From Thermoleophilia bacterium (GTDB lineage Bacteria; Actinomycetota; Thermoleophilia; Gaiellales; Gaiellaceae), in the NCBI GenBank assembly GCA_025934335.1, contig JAICYG010000015.1, positions 1-24,592 on the forward strand: a stretch of DNA of 24,592 nt, written 5' to 3'. The notes beneath the pieces were generated by a model. The model was not told the DNA's origin. It ran no database searches and worked only from the letters and a program-made list of their open reading frames with translations. A program made the position numbers and the translations under genes. Positions 1 to 5,338 of the stretch are shown here, one piece after another. How positions within the stretch are numbered: the stretch's first letter is position 1; each line of letters opens with the position of its first letter.

Positions 1-1
1 C

Positions 2-88
2 AGCCGGCGCTGGTGCGGCGCCGCGTCGTGCGGGACGGCCGACAAGGTGCGGCGGCTCCGCGCGCGCCGGCGCGCGGCCGTCAACTGA
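2..88 (+). CDS. CGNR zinc-finger regulator, C-terminal end only (partial)
   Basis: The frame running in from the left edge to TGA at 86-88 encodes 28 residues containing RRWCGAASCGTADKV followed by an Arg-rich tail. This matches the last part of CGNR zinc-finger proteins (ABATE domain plus CGNR finger), whose usual ending is R-R-W-C-x4-C-G-N-R-x-K-V followed by basic residues. The second Cys pair (C-x4-C) and the Trp are present, but the eponymous Asn-Arg is replaced by Thr-Ala. The first Cys pair and the N-terminal domain lie outside the window. The family is thought to act as DNA-binding regulators. The stop overlaps the 3' end of the converging ankyrin gene by 8 bases. Identification rests on a short stretch, so it is good but not certain. 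Confidence 0.72.
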   Translation, partial: SRRWCGAASCGTADKVRRLRARRRAAVN

Positions 89-563
89 TGCGTCGCTCGC
101 CGCCGCGCGACTCGAGCAGGCGCACGAGCTCGTCGTCGCCGTTCCGCAATGCACTGTCGAGCGCAGTGAAGCCGCCCTCGCCTTCGCCGTTCACGTCCGC
201 GCCGCGGGCGAGCAGCAGGCGCGCGAGCGCCACCGAGCCGACGAACGCGGCGGTGCCGAGCGGCGGGACGCGCGCGATCGGCCCGGTCGACCGCACGTTC
301 ACATCGGCGCCGCGATCGAGCAGGAGCCGGGCCGCATCCAGCCGGCGGCCGAAGACGGCCAGGTGGAGCGCCGTGAAGCCGTCGGCGGAGAACGCCGCCA
401 CCAGGCCGGGGTCGTCCCGGAGCAGCTGCTCGAGCCGCTCGAGACGCCCGAACGCCGCCGCCGTGAACACGTCCAGCCGGTCGTCGGGCGGAAGCAGCCC
501 CTCGCCCCGCTCGGCGTCGCCCTCGTAGAGCGCCTGTAGCGCCTCGTCCATCTCGCCCAGCAT
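81..563 (-). CDS. Ankyrin-repeat protein, 160 aa
   Basis: Small, probably cytoplasmic protein built of ankyrin helical repeats, which normally serve as protein-binding scaffolds; the partner is unknown. Repeat-like units are visible at residues ~30-60 (DVFTAAAFGRLERLEQLL), ~62-90 (DGFTALHLAVFGR...LLLDRGADVNV), ~100-125 (PLGTAAFVGS...LLLARGADVN) and ~131-155 (GFTALDSALRNGDDELVRLLESRG). The ATG at 563 is chosen because a CACGAT box ends six bases before it, a spacing like other apparent leaderless starts here. The ATG at 551 (MDEALQ) is the alternative and would give 156 aa. It is divergent from the BrkB gene, with 78 bases between them. Its 3' end overlaps the CGNR gene by 8 bases. The long antisense frame continuing to 1655 is a GC-rich shadow. 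Confidence 0.85.
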   Translation of the reverse strand: MLGEMDEALQALYEGDAERGEGLLPPDDRLDVFTAAAFGRLERLEQLLRDDPGLVAAFSADGFTALHLAVFGRRLDAARLLLDRGADVNVRSTGPIARVPPLGTAAFVGSVALARLLLARGADVNGEGEGGFTALDSALRNGDDELVRLLESRGGERRIS

Positions 564-569
564 GACGGA

Positions 570-575
570 ATCGTG
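570..575 (-). promoter_or_regulatory. Possible -10 box (CACGAT) for the ankyrin gene
   Basis: On the minus strand CACGAT ends six bases upstream of the ATG at 563, and no Shine-Dalgarno sequence is visible. It matches only the A2 and T6 positions of the TAnnnT -10 pattern. It lies in the 78-base divergent gap 564-641, in which no convincing promoter for the BrkB gene was found (CACAAT at 595-600 is a weak candidate). Confidence 0.25.
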
Positions 576-641
576 AACGGCCTCAAGGACGACGCACAAT
601 GACGCGAATCCGTTCCGTGCACTCCGCCGTTGCTTTCTGAG

Positions 642-1673
642 ATGGCCCGCTCGAGGACGAAAGACGACGCGCCCGCGACGCGTGACGAGACCCGGCCCGA
701 GCCGGACGAGGCGCTGCTCGACGGCGCACCGACGCCGCAGCCCGAGCGACACGAGCCGAAGGTCGAGCACGCGACGCTGCGCCACCTCTCCTTCCGCGAC
801 TGGATCGCGATTTTCAAGCGCGCCGGCAAGGAGATGCTCGACGACAACATGATGATGATCGCGCAGGCGCTCGCCTACTCGACGTTCCTCGCAATCCCCT
901 CCGTGCTGCTCGTCGTGCTCGGCGTGTTCACGCTCGTCGCCGAGCCGAGCACGATCACGAAGGTGATCGACCATCTCGGCACGGTCATGCCGGGGGAGGC
1001 GAAGACGCTGATCGGCGACAGCGTGCACCGGCTCAGCCACCAGCACCAGGCGACGATCGTCATGACCGTGGTCGGCCTGGTGCTCGCGCTCTGGTCGACC
1101 ACGGGCGCAATGACGAGCTACATGACGGCGCTGAACCTCGCCTACGACCGCAAGGACCGGCGCAACTTCTTCAAGAAGCGCCTGATCGCGCTGACGATGG
1201 CCGCGATCATCGGCGCGGCGTTCGTGCTCGTCGCCGTGCTGCTGATCTTCGGCCCGACGATCGAGAAGTACGTCGGGAGCACGCTCGGGATCGAAGGCGT
1301 GCTCAAGTGGATCTGGTGGACGGCGCAGTGGCCGATCCTCGTCGCCGGGCTGCTGGCCGCTTTCGCCGCGCTCCTCTACCTCGGCCCCGACGTGGAGCAC
1401 CCACGCTGGAAGTTCCTGACGGTCGGCTCCGCGCTCGCGGTGGTCATCTGGCTCGGCGTCTCGCTCGCGTTCGCCTTCTACACCGCGAACTTCAGCTCCT
1501 ACAACAAGACGTGGGGCTCGCTGGCGGCGGTGATCGTGATGCTGATGTGGCTCTGGCTGACCGCGCTCGCGCTGCTCTTCGGAGCCGAGGTGAACTCGGA
1601 GGCGGAGCGGAGCCGCGAGCTGCGCCAGGGGGAGCCCGCCGAGCGCGAGCTCCAAGTGCCGTCACGGGCCTGA
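642..1673 (+). CDS. YihY/BrkB-family inner-membrane protein, 343 aa
   Basis: Integral membrane protein of the YihY/virulence factor BrkB family; the molecular function of the family is not settled. After a ~45-residue charged N-terminus, the conserved core begins with DWIAIFKRAGKEMLDDNMMMIAQALAYSTFLAIPSVLLVVLGVF. This is the family pattern of a DN motif, then an A-x-A-L-A-Y-x-x-x-F helix and a Pro. About six hydrophobic segments follow, ending with AVIVMLMWLWLTALALLFGAEVNSEAERSR, a typical BrkB last helix with the GAE-N motif. The ATG at 642 is chosen; an in-frame TTG at 630 would add four residues. There is no clear ribosome binding site. The gene is followed after 22 bases by the glyoxalase gene on the same strand. 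Confidence 0.88.
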   Translation: MARSRTKDDAPATRDETRPEPDEALLDGAPTPQPERHEPKVEHATLRHLSFRDWIAIFKRAGKEMLDDNMMMIAQALAYSTFLAIPSVLLVVLGVFTLVAEPSTITKVIDHLGTVMPGEAKTLIGDSVHRLSHQHQATIVMTVVGLVLALWSTTGAMTSYMTALNLAYDRKDRRNFFKKRLIALTMAAIIGAAFVLVAVLLIFGPTIEKYVGSTLGIEGVLKWIWWTAQWPILVAGLLAAFAALLYLGPDVEHPRWKFLTVGSALAVVIWLGVSLAFAFYTANFSSYNKTWGSLAAVIVMLMWLWLTALALLFGAEVNSEAERSRELRQGEPAERELQVPSRA

Positions 1674-1683
1674 CCTCGCCAGG

Positions 1684-1689
1684 CAAGAT
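1684..1689 (+). promoter_or_regulatory. Possible -10 box (CAAGAT) six bases before the glyoxalase ATG
   Basis: CAAGAT followed by six bases and then the ATG at 1696 repeats the spacing seen at purL and purM, with only a partial match to TAnnnT. No Shine-Dalgarno sequence is present in the 22-base gap 1674-1695. Leaderless initiation is possible but weakly supported. Confidence 0.25.
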
Positions 1690-1695
1690 CCGGCC

Positions 1696-2088
1696 ATGGC
1701 GACCTACCTCCACACGATGTACCGGATCACCGACCCCGAGCGCAGCCGCGCGTTCTACGAGGCGCTCGGGATGGAGCTCCGGCGCGACATGGACATCGTC
1801 CGGAACGGCGAGCGAGAGGCGACGAACTACTTCTTCGGCTTCCCGGGCCAGGACGAGGAGCTCGAGCTGACGCTCAACCACGACGCTCGCACCTACGACA
1901 ACGGCACGGGGTACGGCCATATCGCGATCGGCGTCGACGACCTGGCCGGCACGCTCGCGCGGCTCAAGGAGCAGGGCATCGAGCCCGAGCGCGAGCCGTA
2001 TCGCGTCCGCGAGGGCGGCAGCCTCCTCTGCTTCGTGCGCGACCCGGACGACTACCGCATCGAGATCATCGAGCACAGCGGAAGCTAG
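1696..2088 (+). CDS. gloA: Lactoylglutathione lyase-like glyoxalase (VOC family), 130 aa
   Basis: Cytoplasmic VOC-fold enzyme resembling glyoxalase I, which isomerises the hemithioacetal of methylglyoxal and a thiol cofactor. The protein aligns closely with E. coli GloA: LHTMYRITDPERSRAFYEALGM at the N-terminus, ELTLNHDARTYDNGTGYGHIAIGVDD in the middle and FVRDPDDYRIEIIEH at the end. All four metal ligands of the family can be placed: His6, Glu57, His75 and Glu123. Length (130 aa) is close to the 135 aa of E. coli GloA. Actinobacteria usually use mycothiol or another thiol in place of glutathione, so the cofactor is uncertain. The DUF1835 gene follows 12 bases after its stop and is probably cotranscribed. 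Confidence 0.85.
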   Translation: MATYLHTMYRITDPERSRAFYEALGMELRRDMDIVRNGEREATNYFFGFPGQDEELELTLNHDARTYDNGTGYGHIAIGVDDLAGTLARLKEQGIEPEREPYRVREGGSLLCFVRDPDDYRIEIIEHSGS

Positions 2089-2100
2089 GACCGACCCACG

Positions 2101-3090
2101 TTGGCGTCCGCGCTCCTGCACGTCACGAACGGCGAGAGCGCGGGCGCCACGTTGCGCCGGACGACGCTCGGCGGCGAGGTGCTCGCGTGGCAGGACGCGC
2201 TCCACGAGGGGCCCGTCCCGCGCGTGGAGCGGTCGGAGCTCGTTCGCCTCCGCGCCGGGTTCCTCTCCGACTGCGGCTGGGGAGACCGGAGCGCGCTCCT
2301 GGCATCCCTCGAGCGACGCGACCGGTTGTACACGGGCCGGCTGCGTGAGGGCGCGCAGGTCGTGCTCTGGTTCGAGCACGACCTCTACGACCAGCTCCAG
2401 CTGCTCGACACGCTCGCACTCGCGCGCGAGGTGGGTCGCACTCCCGAGCTGATCGTCGTCGGCTCGTTTCCCGGCAGGCGGCGGTTCTCCGGGCTCGGCG
2501 AGCTCTCCGCCGACGAGCTCGAGACGCTGTGGCCGGGCCGGCAAACCGCGACCGCGGAGCTGCTCGCCGAGGCGGCCGCGGCGTGGGAGGCGTTCCGCTC
2601 GCCCGACCCGACGGCGCTCGCGGAATGCGCCGCGCACGCAGAGGAACTGCCCTTTCTCGGCGCCGCGCTGCAGCGGCTGCTCGAGGAGCTGCCGGCGGCC
2701 GACAACGGCCTCTCGGGCACCGAGCGGCGCGCGCTCGAGGCGATCACCGCGGGCGCACCGACCCCGGCCGCCGCCTTCGCCTCGGCACAGGCCCTGGAGG
2801 ACGCACCGTTCCTGGGCGACACCTGGTTCCACCGCGCGCTCGCGACCCTCGGCGAGGGCGACGCGCGGCTCGTCGAGACCGCCGGCGGCGTGCTGCGACT
2901 GACGGAGGCCGGCGAGCGCGTGCGGCGCGGCGAGCTGGACCGGGTGGAGTTGCTCGGCGTCGACCGTTGGCTCGGCGGGACGCATCTGGAGGGGACGGCG
3001 GTGTGGCGCTGGGACCACGGCGCCCGCACGGTCGTCGCCCCGCTCGGTGACCGTCAGCGGGAGCGGCCGAGCGCGTCGAGCGCGCGGTAG
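2101..3090 (+). CDS. DUF1835 domain-containing protein, 329 aa
   Basis: Protein of unknown function with an N-terminal DUF1835 domain: LLHVTNGESAGATLRRTTLGGEVLAWQDALHEGPVP at residues 5-40, then a conserved acidic/aromatic block (VVLWFEHDLYDQLQLLDTLALAR). The C-terminal part, from about residue 200, has a conserved region with LSGTERRALEAI, APFLGDTWFHRAL, LRLTEAGERV, GVDRWLGGTHLEG and WRWD, and looks like a winged-helix-type module. The start is TTG at 2101. An AGGA at 2087-2090, overlapping the stop of gloA, is the only candidate ribosome binding site. No TM segment or signal peptide is visible. The last 37 bases overlap the 3' end of the converging membrane-protein gene. Confidence 0.82.
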   Translation: MASALLHVTNGESAGATLRRTTLGGEVLAWQDALHEGPVPRVERSELVRLRAGFLSDCGWGDRSALLASLERRDRLYTGRLREGAQVVLWFEHDLYDQLQLLDTLALAREVGRTPELIVVGSFPGRRRFSGLGELSADELETLWPGRQTATAELLAEAAAAWEAFRSPDPTALAECAAHAEELPFLGAALQRLLEELPAADNGLSGTERRALEAITAGAPTPAAAFASAQALEDAPFLGDTWFHRALATLGEGDARLVETAGGVLRLTEAGERVRRGELDRVELLGVDRWLGGTHLEGTAVWRWDHGARTVVAPLGDRQRERPSASSAR

Positions 3091-3554
3091 GCACCCGCGA
3101 CGGAGAGGCCGTACACCAGGTGGTGCCCGAAGTCCTTGGCGAGCGTCGAGGCGGGGTACCGCCACGGCGGCTTGTACAGGTTCATCGCCGGCAGGAGCGT
3201 GTAGTCCGTGGCCACGACCGCGCCGGCGAGCGCGACGCCGCTCGCAACCGGCTGCTCGACCGACTCCTGCACGAGCCCGTAGAACGCGCCCCAGCACGTG
3301 CCGTACAGCCAGTGCACGACCTGGGCGACGAGCCCGGCCTGCTCGAGCGGCACCTCCTGCTGGAAGACGCCCTCTGCGACGCGCCGGCCGACCTGGGCCG
3401 GCTCCGGCGTCTCGCTCCAGTCCCTGGGCGGCTCCTGCTTCTCGCCGCCGCCCTGCGCGAAACGCTGGTAGAGCGTGAAGACGGCGTTCCCGATCGCACC
3501 CGCCGCGAGCCCCTGCAATACGGCGGCGGCCGGCGACTTCTTCCGGTGGCGCAT
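3054..3554 (-). CDS. Small membrane protein of unknown function, 166 aa
   Basis: Not recognised with confidence. After a basic N-terminus (MRHRKKSPAAAV) there are about four hydrophobic segments: AVLQGLAAGAIGNAVFTLY (~9-28), VAQVVHWLYGTCWGAFYGLV (~80-100), VASGVALAGAVVATDYTLLPAMNLY (~105-130) and HHLVYGLSVAGAYRALDAL (~145-163). The layout (cytoplasmic basic N-terminus, Gly/Ala-rich helices, LYKPPW loop) resembles DUF1440-type predicted membrane proteins, but this is only a resemblance. It is the last gene of a four-gene minus-strand operon: its ATG at 3554 lies 5 bases after the stop of the glutaredoxin-like gene. Its 3' end overlaps the DUF1835 gene by 37 bases. Confidence 0.72.
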   Translation of the reverse strand: MRHRKKSPAAAVLQGLAAGAIGNAVFTLYQRFAQGGGEKQEPPRDWSETPEPAQVGRRVAEGVFQQEVPLEQAGLVAQVVHWLYGTCWGAFYGLVQESVEQPVASGVALAGAVVATDYTLLPAMNLYKPPWRYPASTLAKDFGHHLVYGLSVAGAYRALDALGRSR

Positions 3555-3559
3555 GACGA

Positions 3560-3874
3560 TCAGAGCGGCGCCTTCTCCCGCAGCACCTGGGCCGTCCTCT
3601 CCTGCTGCCGCTCGTGCTCCTCCGCGCGGTACTGCGCGCGGTGTGCGTGCTCGTTGGGCGAGCGGGGCAGCGTGGCGAGGTACGCGAACACCGCGTCGGT
3701 GCCGGCGTGGCGCTCGCCAGACTCCGTCTCGAGCGTCGGGATCTCGTCCACCTCGCCGCGGTCCTCCTTGCGCGGCGCGACCTGCCGGGCGACGAAGTCG
3801 ACGCCGAGCTCGGTCAACCGCTCGCGCACCGCGGACGAGTACGGGCACCACTCGGCCTGGTAGAGCGTCAGCAT
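3560..3874 (-). CDS. Glutaredoxin-like / GST N-terminal-like thioredoxin-fold protein, 104 aa
   Basis: Small thioredoxin-fold protein. It begins MLTLYQAEWCPYSSAVRERL, a first beta strand followed by a CPYS active site at residues 10-13 (glutaredoxins carry CPYC/CPYS/CGFS). The cis-Pro loop is EIPTL at 44-48 and is followed by the conserved GTDAVFAYLA helix. Only one cysteine is in the motif, so a monothiol or glutathione S-transferase-like mechanism is more likely than dithiol reduction. The C-terminal tail (~70-104) is charged and helical. The ATG at 3874 overlaps the stop of the upstream GNAT gene by 7 bases, implying translational coupling. A longer frame to 3922 would only add residues that overlap the GNAT gene. 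Confidence 0.82.
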   Translation of the reverse strand: MLTLYQAEWCPYSSAVRERLTELGVDFVARQVAPRKEDRGEVDEIPTLETESGERHAGTDAVFAYLATLPRSPNEHAHRAQYRAEEHERQQERTAQVLREKAPL

Positions 3875-4380
3875 CCGTCCAGGTCTTCCCGCAGGAGCGC
3901 AAACAACACCGCGTCCTGCCACTCGCCGTGACGGAGGTACGCCTTCCGCTGCACCCCTTCCCGGACGAAGCCGACGCGCTCCGAATGCCGGATCGCCCGC
4001 TCGTTGAAGCCGTAGCAGGCGAGCTCGAGCCGGTGGAACCCGAGCTCGTCGAACAGGTGCCGCTGCAGGATCCGAGCGGCCTCGTCTGCAACTCCACGCC
4101 CGCGAAAGGACGGGTGGACCGCGAGCCCGCCGAGGTGTGCGATGCGATTCCTCTCGCTTCGCTCCTCGAAGCCCATCACGCCGGCGCGCTCGCCGTCGAC
4201 CTCGATCACGAAGCGGCCGAACGTCCGCGGCTCCCGCTCCGACCGCTCCACCTCCGCCGCGATCCCGTCGCGGTCGGTCGCACGCGCTGCCGCGAGGAAC
4301 GGCTCGGTCTGCTCGTCGTTCAGAAGCCCGCAGAGCCAGTCGACGTCATCGGCGGTCGCGCGGCGGATCGCGACGTTCAC
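3868..4380 (-). CDS. GNAT acetyltransferase, RimJ/RimL-like, 170 aa
   Basis: Cytoplasmic acetyl-CoA-dependent N-acetyltransferase; the acceptor is unknown. The GNAT core is clear: FVIEVDGERAGVMGF (beta strands 2-3), GGLAVHPSFRGRGVADEAARILQRHLFDELGFHRLELACYGFNERAIRHSERVGFVREG. In it, PSFRGRGVA is the acetyl-CoA pyrophosphate loop (Q/R-x-x-G-x-G/A) and N-x-x-A-I-x-x-x-E-x-x-G-F is motif B. The start is GTG at 4380, which shares GTGA with the stop of the EamA gene (4-nt overlap). The 3' end overlaps the glutaredoxin-like gene by 7 bases. The arrangement indicates one transcript with strong translational coupling. Confidence 0.9.
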   Translation of the reverse strand: MNVAIRRATADDVDWLCGLLNDEQTEPFLAAARATDRDGIAAEVERSEREPRTFGRFVIEVDGERAGVMGFEERSERNRIAHLGGLAVHPSFRGRGVADEAARILQRHLFDELGFHRLELACYGFNERAIRHSERVGFVREGVQRKAYLRHGEWQDAVLFALLREDLDGC

Positions 4381-5279
4381 GCCGGCGCCTCCGCCGTCGT
4401 CGTGCGCCGCAGGAAGCCGGGCCCGCGTGTGCCGAGCGTGACGCCGGCGAGGATGAGCACGAGGCCCGCAAGCGCCGAGAGGCCGACCCCCTCGTCGAGG
4501 AAGAGGGCGCCGTAGGCGAGCGCGACCGGCGGGACCAGGTAGGTGACGAGCGCGGCGTACCCGGCGCCGGCGCGCACGATCAGCGTGAAGAAGAGGAGAT
4601 ACGCCGCCGCGGTGCAGAGGAGGCCGAGCGTGACGACGGCGCCGATCGTCTCCGCGGCCGGCATCTCGTGCGGCGCCTGCGCGATGCCGGCCGGGAGCAC
4701 GGCGACCGCGGCCACCGCCGACGTGCCGAGCGCGATCACGTGCGGCCGCGCGCCCGCCAGATGGCGGCGGGTCAGTAGCCCACCCGCCGCGTAACAGAGC
4801 GCCATGCCGACGACGGCGAGCGCGCCGAGCACCTTCGCCTGCGGCTGCGCACCGATCAGGACCGCGACGCCGACGAAGCCGAGCGCGACGCCGAGCAACC
4901 GAGCGCCCGTCACGCGCTCCTCGTGGAAGAACCCGAATGCGAGCAGCGCGTTGAAGATCGGCACGGACGCCTGGAGGATCGAGGCGAGCCCGGAGTCGAT
5001 CCGCGTCTCCCCCCACGAAAGGAGCCAGAACGGGAGCGCCGTGTTGAGCAGGCCGACGACGACGAGCGCCCGCCAGTGCGCACGGAGGCCGGCGCGCGTC
5101 TCGGCCCGGCCGATCAGGAGCGGCACCACGAGCGCGAGCGCGACCGTCGCGGTGCCGAGGCGGCCGAGGATCAACGTCGACGGGTCGAGCTCCCGCACGC
5201 CGATCTTGATGAACATGAAGGAGCTCCCCCAGATCAGCGCGAGCGCTACGAGGAGGACGATCGGCCGCCTGCGGGTCAC
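4377..5279 (-). CDS. EamA/DMT-family transporter, 300 aa
   Basis: Inner-membrane carrier of the drug/metabolite transporter superfamily with ten predicted TM helices in two EamA repeats. Repeat one begins VLLVALALIWGSSFMFIKIGVRELDP and ends near VGVAVLIGA. Repeat two begins GALAVVGMALCYAAGGLLTRR and ends with VTYLVPPVALAYGALFLDEGVGLSALAGLVLILAGVTLGTR. Both carry the family's LP/VP-hydrophobic-E signature, FHEERV in the first half and LDEGV in the second. The substrate cannot be told; family members export amino acids and metabolites. The GTG at 5279 is the only sensible start, because an in-frame TAG lies four codons upstream. The GAGGAG sequence abuts the GTG directly, too close for normal use. 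A TAGAAA hexamer ends six bases before the GTG. It is the first gene of a four-gene operon. Confidence 0.9.
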   Translation of the reverse strand: MTRRRPIVLLVALALIWGSSFMFIKIGVRELDPSTLILGRLGTATVALALVVPLLIGRAETRAGLRAHWRALVVVGLLNTALPFWLLSWGETRIDSGLASILQASVPIFNALLAFGFFHEERVTGARLLGVALGFVGVAVLIGAQPQAKVLGALAVVGMALCYAAGGLLTRRHLAGARPHVIALGTSAVAAVAVLPAGIAQAPHEMPAAETIGAVVTLGLLCTAAAYLLFFTLIVRAGAGYAALVTYLVPPVALAYGALFLDEGVGLSALAGLVLILAGVTLGTRGPGFLRRTTTAEAPA

Positions 5280-5326
5280 CTCCTCTTTCTAACGATTGCG
5301 GCACGGGAGCCGTCGGGAGGCGCCGA

Positions 5327-5332
5327 TACACT
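5327..5332 (+). promoter_or_regulatory. -10 box TACACT of purL, leaderless promoter
   Basis: TACACT followed by six bases and then CTGAGC at 5339. Exactly the same box, spacing and first two codons occur before purM. A transcript from this box would start at or within a base or two of the CTG, giving a leaderless mRNA. No convincing -35 hexamer is visible 16-19 bases upstream. The box lies in the 59-base divergent gap 5280-5338 shared with the EamA operon. Confidence 0.6.
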
Positions 5333-5338
5333 GCTCCC

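Noticed and set aside
81..1655. Extension of the ankyrin protein to 524 aa on the minus strand
   Set aside because: The extra N-terminal part is antisense to the BrkB-family membrane gene and has no fold-like features. A good ATG exists at 563.
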